From assembly GCF_004353525.1 (NCBI RefSeq), contig NZ_CP085524.1, positions 940,001 through 1,004,000 on the forward strand: a stretch of 64,000 nucleotides of DNA. The letters run 5' to 3'. Made by a program: the position numbers and the translations under genes. This stretch comes from Zhaonella formicivorans. GTDB taxonomy: Bacteria > Bacillota > DUOV01 > Zhaonellaceae. A model generated the notes under the pieces. The model was not told where the DNA came from, did not search any database, and saw only the letters and a program-made list of their open reading frames with translations. Shown in pieces: positions 14,236 to 22,438 of the stretch (positions are counted from its first letter, which is position 1; each line of letters opens with the position of its first letter).

Positions 14236-15435
14236 TTGTTGAAACTAAACGCTAAACCCTTCTTAAAAGCTTCTGTTTTTAAAATTTGTCTGCTTGCTAT
14301 CGTCTTAATTTCGGCTTTGCTTTATATATCCTTGGATGAAGCATACGCTAAACCAGAATTTGGCTCAGATTGCGCTAGCTGCCACAACGGAACCGCCGCA
14401 CCAAAACTAGGAGGGGGTGCTGAACCAGCAAAAGAAAACCCAACCGAGCCCGAAAAAAAAGCTCCGGATAAATCACCTTCTCCCGAGCAAAAACAAGCAA
14501 AGCCGACTTCAAAACCCGCCAACGCTGAGCAAGGTTCAAAGCAAACGAAACCTGCTGAACAAGCTTCAGCTAAGTCGGACTCAACTGGAGAAGTTCCAGC
14601 TGAATCAACTCCGGCGGAACCAGTTCAGGCTAAAGCCCCTGACAATAATACCTGCCTTGCATGTCACGGAAAAGAAGGTTTTAAAGGGAAAGTAGGTAAT
14701 CAGGAAATATCTTTAGCAGTTAATTTGGCTGAATTTAAGGATTCGGTTCACGGCGGAAATCAATGTGTTACCTGTCATGAAAATACTAAAGTTATTCCAC
14801 ATGAAGCTTTGGGATCAGTAGAGGAAATAAAGAGCACCGTATCACAAAGTTGCCTGAAATGTCACGCAAATCAAGCAACTGCAATGAATAGCAGCGTTCA
14901 TAGCAAAGTTAACGGTTTAACTTGCGTAGATTGTCATGGTTCACATGACATCAAAAGGATCTCTGAAAATCCTGCTAGTTTATCCAAAGCAAATCTAAAC
15001 GCCACTTGCACCAGTTGTCATCAAGGTAAGGTATTGGATAGTTATAAAAGAAGTTTTCATGGTATTGCTTTAGCTCATGGTTACGAAAAAGCGGCTGCCT
15101 GTACCGATTGCCATGGTACCCATTCCATTTTGCCGGCTTCGAACCCTGAGTCCAAAATCTCGGCTGCTAATTTAGCTAACACCTGTGACAGCTGCCATCC
15201 GGGGATGTCAGCTGCGGGAGCCAACCTAGTTAAAGGTAAGGAGCATGTAGTCCCCGAGGATAAAGAAGGGGCTTTCCCACTGTGGATTACATGGAAAATC
15301 TTTTTAGCGCTGATTTTATTCGATGTCCTGATGAATGGTACTATCCCTACGTTGGAACTGCTTAAGCTGCTAAGAGGATTGTTCCGACCGGTTAAACCTA
15401 GTCTGGATTCTCCTGACAAGGATCTGACTTTGTAA
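14236..15435 (+). CDS. Membrane-anchored octahaem cytochrome c (module 2)
   Basis: A 399-aa paralogue of the module 1 cytochrome. The eight CxxCH sites are CASCH, CLACH, CVTCH, CLKCH, CVDCH, CTSCH, CTDCH and CDSCH. It has an N-terminal signal/anchor, a conserved FGSDCASCHNGTAAPKLG start, a Pro/Ala/Glu/Lys-rich linker (about 60-135) and a C-terminal membrane helix near residues 350-375. TTG 14236 is chosen over TTG 14230 because it repeats the GGAGTGA-plus-seven spacing of module 1. In module 1 the cytochrome b gene follows after 21 bases; here an IS110-type insertion separates them by 1.9 kb, probably weakening co-expression. Confidence 0.86.
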   Translation: MLKLNAKPFLKASVFKICLLAIVLISALLYISLDEAYAKPEFGSDCASCHNGTAAPKLGGGAEPAKENPTEPEKKAPDKSPSPEQKQAKPTSKPANAEQGSKQTKPAEQASAKSDSTGEVPAESTPAEPVQAKAPDNNTCLACHGKEGFKGKVGNQEISLAVNLAEFKDSVHGGNQCVTCHENTKVIPHEALGSVEEIKSTVSQSCLKCHANQATAMNSSVHSKVNGLTCVDCHGSHDIKRISENPASLSKANLNATCTSCHQGKVLDSYKRSFHGIALAHGYEKAAACTDCHGTHSILPASNPESKISAANLANTCDSCHPGMSAAGANLVKGKEHVVPEDKEGAFPLWITWKIFLALILFDVLMNGTIPTLELLKLLRGLFRPVKPSLDSPDKDLTL

Positions 15436-15482
15436 AAAAAGGAGCATTCCTGTAATGAATTAAAATGAGCTTTGAAAAAAGA

Positions 15483-15555
15483 AGTACCTCCTGTTAACAT
15501 ACGAGGTGTCGAGGTGTCGATTAACTAGCGACCCTTAAATAACAGAGGAGGTACT
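15483..15555 (+). promoter_or_regulatory. Inverted repeat sequestering the transposase ribosome binding site
   Basis: AGTACCTCCTGTTA (15483-15496) pairs with TAACAGAGGAGGTACT (15540-15555), with a two-base bulge. The right arm contains the GAGGAGG ribosome binding site of the transposase. A transcript entering from the cytochrome operon would fold and hide it, a known way for insertion sequences to avoid activation by read-through. A tandem GAGGTGTC lies in the loop. Confidence 0.6.
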
Positions 15556-15559
15556 CAAT

Positions 15560-16841
15560 ATGAAGTATAACCAGAACTCAAGAATTTTGCAAATAACAGA
15601 AAAGACTTTAATCATTGGTGTAGATGTAGCTAGCGAGACAAATTACGCCAGAGCTTTCGATTACAGAGGCGTAGAACTAGCTAAGCTACTAAAATTCAAT
15701 AATGACAACAACGGCTTCAAGACATTTTCTGAGTGGGTAAAAAGTGTGGCAAAACAACAGCAGAAGCAGCAGGTAATGGTTGGGATGGAGCCTACGGGAC
15801 ACTATTGGTTTACCTTTGCCCAGCATCTTAAGGATCACCAGCTGAAAATAGTACTAGTGAATCCGTTTCACGTAAAGCGACGCAAAGAATTGATGATAAT
15901 AATCCGACCAAAAATGACCGAAAGGACCCAAAACCATTGCCATGCTGGTAAAAGACGGTCGATACATGGAACCGTACATTCCCGAAGGAATTTACAGCGA
16001 TTTACGAAATGCAATGGAAACCCGCTTAAGATTAGTGAAGCAGCTTAACAGCATCCGAAACAGAGTTAAACGCTGGATAAGCATATATTTCCCGGAGTTC
16101 AACAGAGTCTTTGGGGATTGGGAAGGCAAAGCAGCAATAGTAACGCTAAAAGAGTTTCCAACACCGGATAAAGTACTTGAAAAAGGCGTCGAAGGCATAG
16201 TTGCCAGCTGGAGAAAAGAAATCAGCAGAGCTGTTGGAGTTAGACGAGCCAGCCAACTAGTTGAGGCAGCAAAGATATCAGTAGGAGTACGAGAAGGATT
16301 AAGAGCAGCTCAAAATGAACTTGCCACACTACTAGAAGAATATGAAATGCTGCAGAGGCAATATGAAAGGACAATGGCTCTAATAGAAGAATTAGCCATG
16401 CAGATTCCCGGTATTGAAGAAATGCTAAAAATCAAGGGAGTAGGCCTCATAGCAGCAGCAGGGTTTATAGCTGAAGTAGGGGATATTACAAGGTTTGAAC
16501 ATCCAAAGCAGGTACAGAAGCTGGCGGGACTAAGCCTGAAAGAAAATAGCTCAGGAAAGCATAAGGGCCAAACAACTATTAGCAAACGAGGGCGAAAAAG
16601 GCTAAGATCGTTGTTATTTCAAGGGATTATGCCCATAGTGGCTAAGAACAACGAATTTAAAGAACTACACCAGTACTACACAACAAGGCCACAGAACCCG
16701 CTCAAAAAGAAACAGTCGCTAGTACTCTTATGCTGTAAGCTCATAAGGATATTTTACACCTTACTGAGAAAAGGCGTAGCTTATGACCCACAAAAAATGA
16801 TGAGTGATATAAGAAGGCAAGAATTACAGGAAGCCGCCTAA
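15560..16841 (+). pseudogene. IS110-family (DEDD) transposase, frameshifted
   Basis: The N-terminal RuvC-like DEDD domain shows IIGVDVASE and VGMEPTGHYWF; the C-terminal Transposase_20 domain shows IPGIEEMLKIKGVG and KLAGLSLKENSSGKHKG. The reading frame breaks near 15890: GAATTGATGAT lacks one G compared with the expected KELDDNNPTKNDRKDPK, after which translation continues in the next frame (MLVKDGRYMEPYIPEGIY) to 16841. The break falls before the last catalytic aspartates, so the product should be inactive unless the ribosome shifts frame. Only this one lesion is seen, so inactivation looks recent. Confidence 0.85.
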
Positions 16842-16846
16842 AAAGC

Positions 16847-16967
16847 GCACCGCAACTGACAATGTTACATTTCATCCGTTTGCCAGTCAAGGGTAAAGAC
16901 TGCGTCGCCGCTATCGCGGCCCCTTGACAGTCAAACTCCTGCAATGTAACAAGCAATCAAGCGGTGC
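16847..16967 (+). repeat. Nested 121-bp palindrome at the right end of the IS110 element
   Basis: Four nested stems: GCACCGC/GCGGTGC (16847-16853/16961-16967), TGTTACAT/ATGTAACA (16863-16870/16944-16951), GTTTGCCAGTCAAGGG with CCCTTGACAGTCAAAC (16878-16893/16921-16936, three mismatches), and apical GCCGC/GCGGC (16907-16911/16916-16920). This could be an RNA such as a bridge/seekRNA, or a DNA structure used in transposition. Confidence 0.6.
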
Positions 16968-17343
16968 TGGAAATGTAAAAAAACCTTGCTTAATTAAAGA
17001 TTACGTTCATTGACAAAGCGAGCCGGAATAGTCAGGTTGAAATTTATCCATAAGGGCATTTGACCCAGCAAAGGAGCAAGGCTGACATCCACCTCATGGG
17101 CAGGCAGTACGAAGGAATTTAGGGGCACAGACCCTGTGAGACATGGGAGGTTTGCCACCGGAGAACAAGTGGATTACATGGCCGAAATACGTTTAAAAGA
17201 CGCATATTCTGTCGGTATACACTTGTTAATCCAGATATATACAAAAATAGGCATATTGTCCAAGAGGATTGACTTTGTACAAATGAAAATCTAAGATTAA
17301 GCGAGATTTTCAAAGAAAATTAAAGATTATAGAGGGAGGGCTT
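16968..17343. other. Non-coding right flank of the IS, before cytochrome b
   Basis: No gene is seen. Short inverted repeats are present, for example CACAG-ACC-CTGTG near 17126-17138, and AACAAGT near 17164 with ACTTGTT near 17220. The stretch may carry the rest of an IS-encoded RNA, plus the original leader of the cytochrome b gene. Confidence 0.35.
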
Positions 17344-18171
17344 ATGGTGAAAGGAAGTAATGTTGGCATTAGCAAGGTAGAAAGGTTTAATCTGCAGCAA
17401 CGCATCCAACACGGTTTATTAGCCATCAGCGTTCTTATGCTCATAGTTACCGGTTTCCCAATCAAGTATGGTTACGAAGGATGGGCTGCCCAAGTCATAG
17501 CTTTATTCGGCGGTTTTGAAATCATGTTTAAGGTCCACCTGATTTTTGCAGTCATTATGCTCTTGACCGGCGTATATCATATTGTCTGGATTATTTATAG
17601 TTTCGCCAAGAATCGCCCTTCCTGGGCAATGCTACCCGGTCTTAAAGACATAAGCGATGCTTTCCACCATATTAAGTATTTGGCGGGCTTTGAGCAAAAA
17701 GCTCCTAGATTTGGTCGTTACACTTATCTGGAGAAGTTTGAGTATTTTGCTGTGGTCTGGGGCATGATTTTAATGGGGCTCACGGGGTTTATGCTCTGGT
17801 ATCCGCAAAAATTTGTGTTTATGCCCAGGTGGGCCTTTCAAGTAGCGCGGGTAGCTCATACCAACGAAGCCTTTGTAGCCATGTTGGCTTTATTTGTCGG
17901 CCACTTCTTTGCGGTTCATTTTAACCCCAAAGTTTTTCCCACCAGCAGGGTTTGGCTGGATGGCACCATTGATTTGCATCATCTAAAAGAAGAGCATCCT
18001 CTGGAGTATGAAAAGTTGTTTGGCCAGGGAGAAGTTGCAGCAGCCCATGAAGAACCAAAGGGCTTTGCCAAATCAAAGCTTTTGATTGTGACGGAGTTAG
18101 TGATCTATGTGGGCCTGTTTATTTTCTTACTCTACACCTTTATTCCAAAATTTTTACATGGCATAATATAG
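17344..18171 (+). CDS. Cytochrome b membrane subunit (HydC/FdnI-like), module 2, fused form
   Basis: A 275-aa paralogue of the 11981 cytochrome b, with the same histidine pattern (LQQRIQHGLL, FKVHLIFAV, GVYHIVWI, RVAHTNEAFV, FVGHFFAVHF). It continues through an acidic linker (HHLKEEHPLEYEKLF...) into one more helix, LLIVTELVIYVGLFIFLLYTF. That helix is the same segment that module 1 encodes as a separate 38-aa gene. The ribosome binding site is GAGGGAGG. Its usual upstream partner, the module 2 cytochrome c, is cut off by the IS110 insertion, so expression may depend on a promoter in the IS flank. Confidence 0.87.
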   Translation: MVKGSNVGISKVERFNLQQRIQHGLLAISVLMLIVTGFPIKYGYEGWAAQVIALFGGFEIMFKVHLIFAVIMLLTGVYHIVWIIYSFAKNRPSWAMLPGLKDISDAFHHIKYLAGFEQKAPRFGRYTYLEKFEYFAVVWGMILMGLTGFMLWYPQKFVFMPRWAFQVARVAHTNEAFVAMLALFVGHFFAVHFNPKVFPTSRVWLDGTIDLHHLKEEHPLEYEKLFGQGEVAAAHEEPKGFAKSKLLIVTELVIYVGLFIFLLYTFIPKFLHGII

Positions 18172-18178
18172 GTTTATA

Positions 18179-18212
18179 ATGAGAGCCGGTGAAGCCGGCT
18201 CTCATTATATTA
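18179..18212 (+). terminator. Terminator of cytochrome module 2
   Basis: ATGAGAGCCGG (18179-18189) pairs perfectly with CCGGCTCTCAT (18195-18205), followed by a T/A-rich tail. The AGAGCCGGCTTC sequence recurs at about 18220. Confidence 0.75.
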
Positions 18213-18268
18213 TTAACTAGAGCCGGCTTCAATTTTAAGGTATAATAGTAAGCAAAAAGGAGGCAAAC

Positions 18269-19714
18269 ATGCCCAGTTTTATCGCACACATTGAACGAAA
18301 ATATTCCCCACGGGTTCCGGCTAAAAGCCCAGGGCTAAAATCACGAAAAAATCTTTTACCCGACGGCAAGAGAATAATCATTGTGGGTGGGGGAATATCT
18401 GGCAGTTCCCTGGCCAGAGAACTATTAACTATTGCAGCTAAGGAAAACGTGTCCATCCAAATCTTTTTGATTAATAGCAATACATGTAATTACTGCGGAG
18501 GGTTAATCACTAACCTAGCACAAAACACATTGCAAAACAATTATGCGCTTACCATCCCACCCAAATTGGTTTTGAAAGAAATTAGTACTTGCCTTTACCT
18601 TACTACCGAAGGTCATGTCAATGTTGATCTCGGCAAAAAACTCATTGCCACACTTCGTACTAGTAAATTCGGTATTCAAGGTTTTGATGATTCAATTAAA
18701 AGCAGAATCGCAGAAGGATTAGATCCCAAGTGGGCAAAACAGCTGAAAATCTATGAGCCTACCATTGTAACAAAGATTGTTAAGCCCGAACAAAACACTG
18801 GTTTGTGGAAGGTAGTTTTAAGCCGCAAAGATGAAAATCACCGGCCTATAGTGGTGGAAGGTGATATTTTAGTAATGGCCACCGGATTTAAGTCCCTGAA
18901 TAAGCCGATGATGCTTGATTTTCAAAAGCAAACGGGTTATGTCCCTCCTCCTTTAATGCCAGCCGGTGTAACAGAAATAGATACCAGTTCTGCGCTAAAA
19001 AACAAGATTACAGACCAGATGTTGATCATTGACCATGTTGTACCAGATGCAGTTGTGGCATTGATACCCAAAGCAAATAATTGGTTGACATTAACTTCCT
19101 TAGGCAAGAAGTTGAATCCGGCTGATATTGACCTGTTGTTCGATGCGGAACCGGTGCGGGAATTTATTGAGCTCCCTTCCGCTTCCAAGCATTTACGCTG
19201 TCAAACCATTTGCCCTGCACAAGTTTTTACCGGTCCCTCCTCCAAGTTTTATGGCGAACGTTGGGTGGCAATAGGGGATCTTACCGGTTATGGGCGTGTT
19301 TTAAAAGACGGCTATTTTGCTTCCTTTTTGGAGTCCCAATTGGTAGCAGAAACAATTTTTTATCACGGAGCATCCGAGCAACACTTCAAGGAGCATTACC
19401 ATGCCAAACTAAAGTGCTTTACACACGACAACCGTTTCGGGATGTTTTTGTTCAGGCTGAACTTAATGTTAGGTAAATATAAATGGTTTCGAAGGCTTTT
19501 AATTGCCGTTGGTCAATTGGAAGAAGAAAAGGGAAAATACGGCAGTTTTTTCCACAGCGCCATTCGTGCCTTGGCCACGGGTGATTTAAATTACAGATTA
19601 ATAACATCGTTTTTCATCATAGGATGTTTACAGGCTCTTTTATCCCCTGTGGCACTATGGAAAAAGAGCAGGTTAGCAAGGTCTGCTAGTATTAGACTTT
19701 TTGGGGGAGACTAA
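18269..19714 (+). CDS. FAD/NAD(P)-binding oxidoreductase
   Basis: This 481-aa flavoprotein has an N-terminal Rossmann motif IIIVGGGISGSSLAREL (about residues 36-52), a CxxC soon after (NTCNYCGGL) and an ATG-like VMATGFKSLNKP. Near the C-terminal third comes WVAIGDLTGYGRVLKDGYFAS, the second FAD-binding stretch also seen in geranylgeranyl-reductase-like flavoproteins. The substrate is unknown. The ribosome binding site is AAAGGAGG. It follows the cytochrome b terminator and is followed after two bases by the UPF0182 gene, so these two form an operon. A link to quinone or prenyl-lipid redox chemistry next to the cytochromes is possible but inferred. Confidence 0.7.
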   Translation: MPSFIAHIERKYSPRVPAKSPGLKSRKNLLPDGKRIIIVGGGISGSSLARELLTIAAKENVSIQIFLINSNTCNYCGGLITNLAQNTLQNNYALTIPPKLVLKEISTCLYLTTEGHVNVDLGKKLIATLRTSKFGIQGFDDSIKSRIAEGLDPKWAKQLKIYEPTIVTKIVKPEQNTGLWKVVLSRKDENHRPIVVEGDILVMATGFKSLNKPMMLDFQKQTGYVPPPLMPAGVTEIDTSSALKNKITDQMLIIDHVVPDAVVALIPKANNWLTLTSLGKKLNPADIDLLFDAEPVREFIELPSASKHLRCQTICPAQVFTGPSSKFYGERWVAIGDLTGYGRVLKDGYFASFLESQLVAETIFYHGASEQHFKEHYHAKLKCFTHDNRFGMFLFRLNLMLGKYKWFRRLLIAVGQLEEEKGKYGSFFHSAIRALATGDLNYRLITSFFIIGCLQALLSPVALWKKSRLARSASIRLFGGD

Positions 19715-19716
19715 CC

Positions 19717-22416
19717 ATGCATTTAAACTGGCGAAAATGGCTGCTGGGCAGCCTGATATTTTTGTTGTTTTTAGGAACATTCCTAAATAGCTTTTGGGTA
19801 GATTGGATCTGGTTTAGGGCAGAAGGATTTGCCGGTGTATGGTTAAAAATTATAACTACTAACATCATACTGAATCTGGTTGTGTTTATAGTTTTGTGGC
19901 TGATTTTGGCCCTAAATGTTTTCAAGGCAAGGCAAAATATCCTCTTATCGATTGTGCAAGATTACCAACACGAACAAGGTATGTCCCTCAAAAACTACCT
20001 GCTCAACAAAATCTTGAATGGAACCGGAGCCAAAATAATTCTTCTGGCTTTTACCGGGGTTTTAGCCCTGACTGTTGCCGCTTCGTCTGATTTTGACTGG
20101 CAATTATGGCAGAAATTTATTAATAAAATAGATTTTGCCGTTACAGATCCGATTTTTAACAAAGACGTGGGTTTTTATGTTTTCCGTTTGCCGCTGCTTC
20201 TTAAGTCGTTAAATACTCTTCTAAATGCGCTTTTTGCAGCTCTTTTTCTATCGGTAGCGTTGTACACATTAACTATGCCAGGGTTAATAATAAATTTCCG
20301 CAAATTCAGCAAGGCTCATTCTCATTTAACGATGTTGGGTGCGGCACTCCTGTTCTTGCAAGCAGCTCATTTTTATTTAGAACGTTACCTGCTGCTATAT
20401 TCCCCCAAAGGAGCGGCTTATGGCGCAAGCTTCACAGATGTACACGCCAGTTTGCCTGGGTTAAACATCCTAACGGTAATTACAATAGCGGCAGCTATAG
20501 TTCTTATTTACTGTCTATGGCTGAAAAATTTTAAATTTGCCTTTGGCAGTATCTTATGTATCGTTTTGGCGTCGCTGGGCTTACAAATTGCCTATCCTCT
20601 GTTAGTTCAAAAGTTACAAGTAGAACCTAATGAATTCAATAAAGAACAATTATATCTTAAAAACAACATTTCCTATACTTTAAAGGCTTATGGTTTGGAC
20701 AAGGTAAAAACGGAAAATTTCCCGGTCAACAATACCCTTACAGCCGGCGATTTGGCTTTGCACTCGAAAACTATCAGCAACGTCCGACTTTGGGATTGGA
20801 GGCCTATTGAACAAACTTATAACCAATTGCAAAGTTTGCGGCCCTATTATGTTTTCCCGGAAGTTGATGTTGACCGGTACCAGCTGGACGGAACAACCAG
20901 GCAAGTACTTATTGCTGCTAGAGAATTAGACTCGAGCAGGCTTGATCAGGCTCAAACATGGGTGAACAAACATTTACGCTACACCCACGGTTACGGAGCG
21001 GTAGTAAGCCCGGCAAGCGAAGTGACCCCAGAAGGGTTGCCGACTTTTTACCTGAAAGACATACCGTTGGCTGCCGAAAAACCCTTTGCTGTAGAGCGAC
21101 CGGAGCTATACTTTGGGGAAAAAACTACCGATTATGTCTTGGTCAAAACAAAAACCAAAGAATTTGATTACCCTTTGGGTGAAAATAATGCTGAAAACTA
21201 TTATGCGGGCAGTGGTGGAGTGCGAATCAAAAGCTTACTGCATCGCTTGAATTTTGCTCTTTACTTTAAAGATTACAAGCTGCTCTTGACTAGAGATTTA
21301 ACCACAGAAAGCAGGCTTCTATTCCATAGACAGATTAGTGCGCGGGCTGAGAAAATTGCTCCTTTTTTGCGTTATGACCCCGATCCTTACTTGGTAATCA
21401 GCGGTAAAAAGCTATACTGGATACAGGATGCATATACAACCACCAACATGTACCCATATGCCAAACCTACTGCAGGATGGGGTAACTATATTCGTAATGC
21501 AGTCAAAGTTGTAACGGATGCTTATAATGGTAGGGTAACGTTCTATCTTGCGGATGAAACGGATCCTATAATTCAGGCTTACCATAAGATTTTTCCCGGG
21601 TTGTTTAAGCCGCTATCCCAAATGCCCCCGGATCTGAAAAGTCATCTGCGGTACCCGGAGACACTGTTTAAAATTCAAAGCTCCGTTTACACTACTTATC
21701 ATATGGAAAACCCCATGGTGTTTTATAACAAGGAAGATGCTTGGAGCATTCCCGATGAGATAGTTGCCGGTGAAACCAGACCCATGGACCCATATTATAT
21801 GGTAATGCAGTTGCCCGGGGAGTCGCAGGAAGAGTTTATCCTTATGCTTCCTTTTACTGCTGCAAAAATCAATAAAATGGTTGCCTGGTTGGCTGCGCGC
21901 AATGATGCAGAACATTATGGCGAGCTGGTTGTGTATAAATTTCCCAAAGAAAAACATATTTACGGCCCGCTGCAAATTGAAGCCCGAATTGATCAGGATT
22001 CGGAAATTTCTCAGCAATTGACTCTCTGGGATCAGCGGGGTTCCCAGGTATTACGTGGCAATTTGCTGGTCATACCAATGGAAAATTCAATATTGTATAT
22101 TGAACCTCTCTACCTCCAAGCAGAAAAAAGCAAGATTCCAGAATTGCGCAGGGTAATAGCCATTTACGGTGAGAGGGTGGTAATGTCGTCCAAAATTGAG
22201 GATGCTTTAAAAGAACTTTTTGCCAATGCGCCTATTACCCAAAAAACTGACGCTGCAGCACAGACTGTTCCTGAATTGATTGCTGATGCCAACAAGTATT
22301 ATCAAGAAGCTATAGAAAAGCAAAAAGCAGGGGATTGGGCAGGCTACGGCATAGCTTTACAGCACCTGCAGGAAACTTTGATAAAATTACAAGAATTAAG
22401 TCAAGCTAAACAATAA
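19717..22416 (+). CDS. UPF0182 family membrane protein
   Basis: An 899-aa protein of the UPF0182 family, of full typical length. It has about seven N-terminal membrane helices to roughly residue 300 (for example WLLGSLIFLLFLGTFL, IILLAFTGVLALTVAASS), then a large outside domain. That domain includes RLWDWRPIEQTYNQLQSLR, the family-typical YVFPEVDVDRY and TRPMDPYYMVMQLPGE, and ends with a helical tail. Function is unknown in any organism I can name. It is co-directional with and two bases behind the flavoprotein gene. The family call is firm. Confidence 0.92.
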   Translation: MHLNWRKWLLGSLIFLLFLGTFLNSFWVDWIWFRAEGFAGVWLKIITTNIILNLVVFIVLWLILALNVFKARQNILLSIVQDYQHEQGMSLKNYLLNKILNGTGAKIILLAFTGVLALTVAASSDFDWQLWQKFINKIDFAVTDPIFNKDVGFYVFRLPLLLKSLNTLLNALFAALFLSVALYTLTMPGLIINFRKFSKAHSHLTMLGAALLFLQAAHFYLERYLLLYSPKGAAYGASFTDVHASLPGLNILTVITIAAAIVLIYCLWLKNFKFAFGSILCIVLASLGLQIAYPLLVQKLQVEPNEFNKEQLYLKNNISYTLKAYGLDKVKTENFPVNNTLTAGDLALHSKTISNVRLWDWRPIEQTYNQLQSLRPYYVFPEVDVDRYQLDGTTRQVLIAARELDSSRLDQAQTWVNKHLRYTHGYGAVVSPASEVTPEGLPTFYLKDIPLAAEKPFAVERPELYFGEKTTDYVLVKTKTKEFDYPLGENNAENYYAGSGGVRIKSLLHRLNFALYFKDYKLLLTRDLTTESRLLFHRQISARAEKIAPFLRYDPDPYLVISGKKLYWIQDAYTTTNMYPYAKPTAGWGNYIRNAVKVVTDAYNGRVTFYLADETDPIIQAYHKIFPGLFKPLSQMPPDLKSHLRYPETLFKIQSSVYTTYHMENPMVFYNKEDAWSIPDEIVAGETRPMDPYYMVMQLPGESQEEFILMLPFTAAKINKMVAWLAARNDAEHYGELVVYKFPKEKHIYGPLQIEARIDQDSEISQQLTLWDQRGSQVLRGNLLVIPMENSILYIEPLYLQAEKSKIPELRRVIAIYGERVVMSSKIEDALKELFANAPITQKTDAAAQTVPELIADANKYYQEAIEKQKAGDWAGYGIALQHLQETLIKLQELSQAKQ

Positions 22417-22438
22417 GGATAACAATGGAGGTAAAAGT

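Larger units (their letters stand above)
15470..17310 (+). mobile_element. IS110-family insertion splitting cytochrome module 2
   Basis: A transposase of the DEDD (IS110) family with its flanking non-coding DNA lies between cytochrome c and cytochrome b of module 2, which are adjacent in module 1. IS110 elements lack terminal inverted repeats, so the ends cannot be fixed from sequence alone; the limits given are approximate. The left flank has a hairpin over the transposase ribosome binding site and the right flank a nested palindrome plus further hairpins. The transposase is frameshifted, so this copy is probably not autonomous. Confidence 0.75.
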
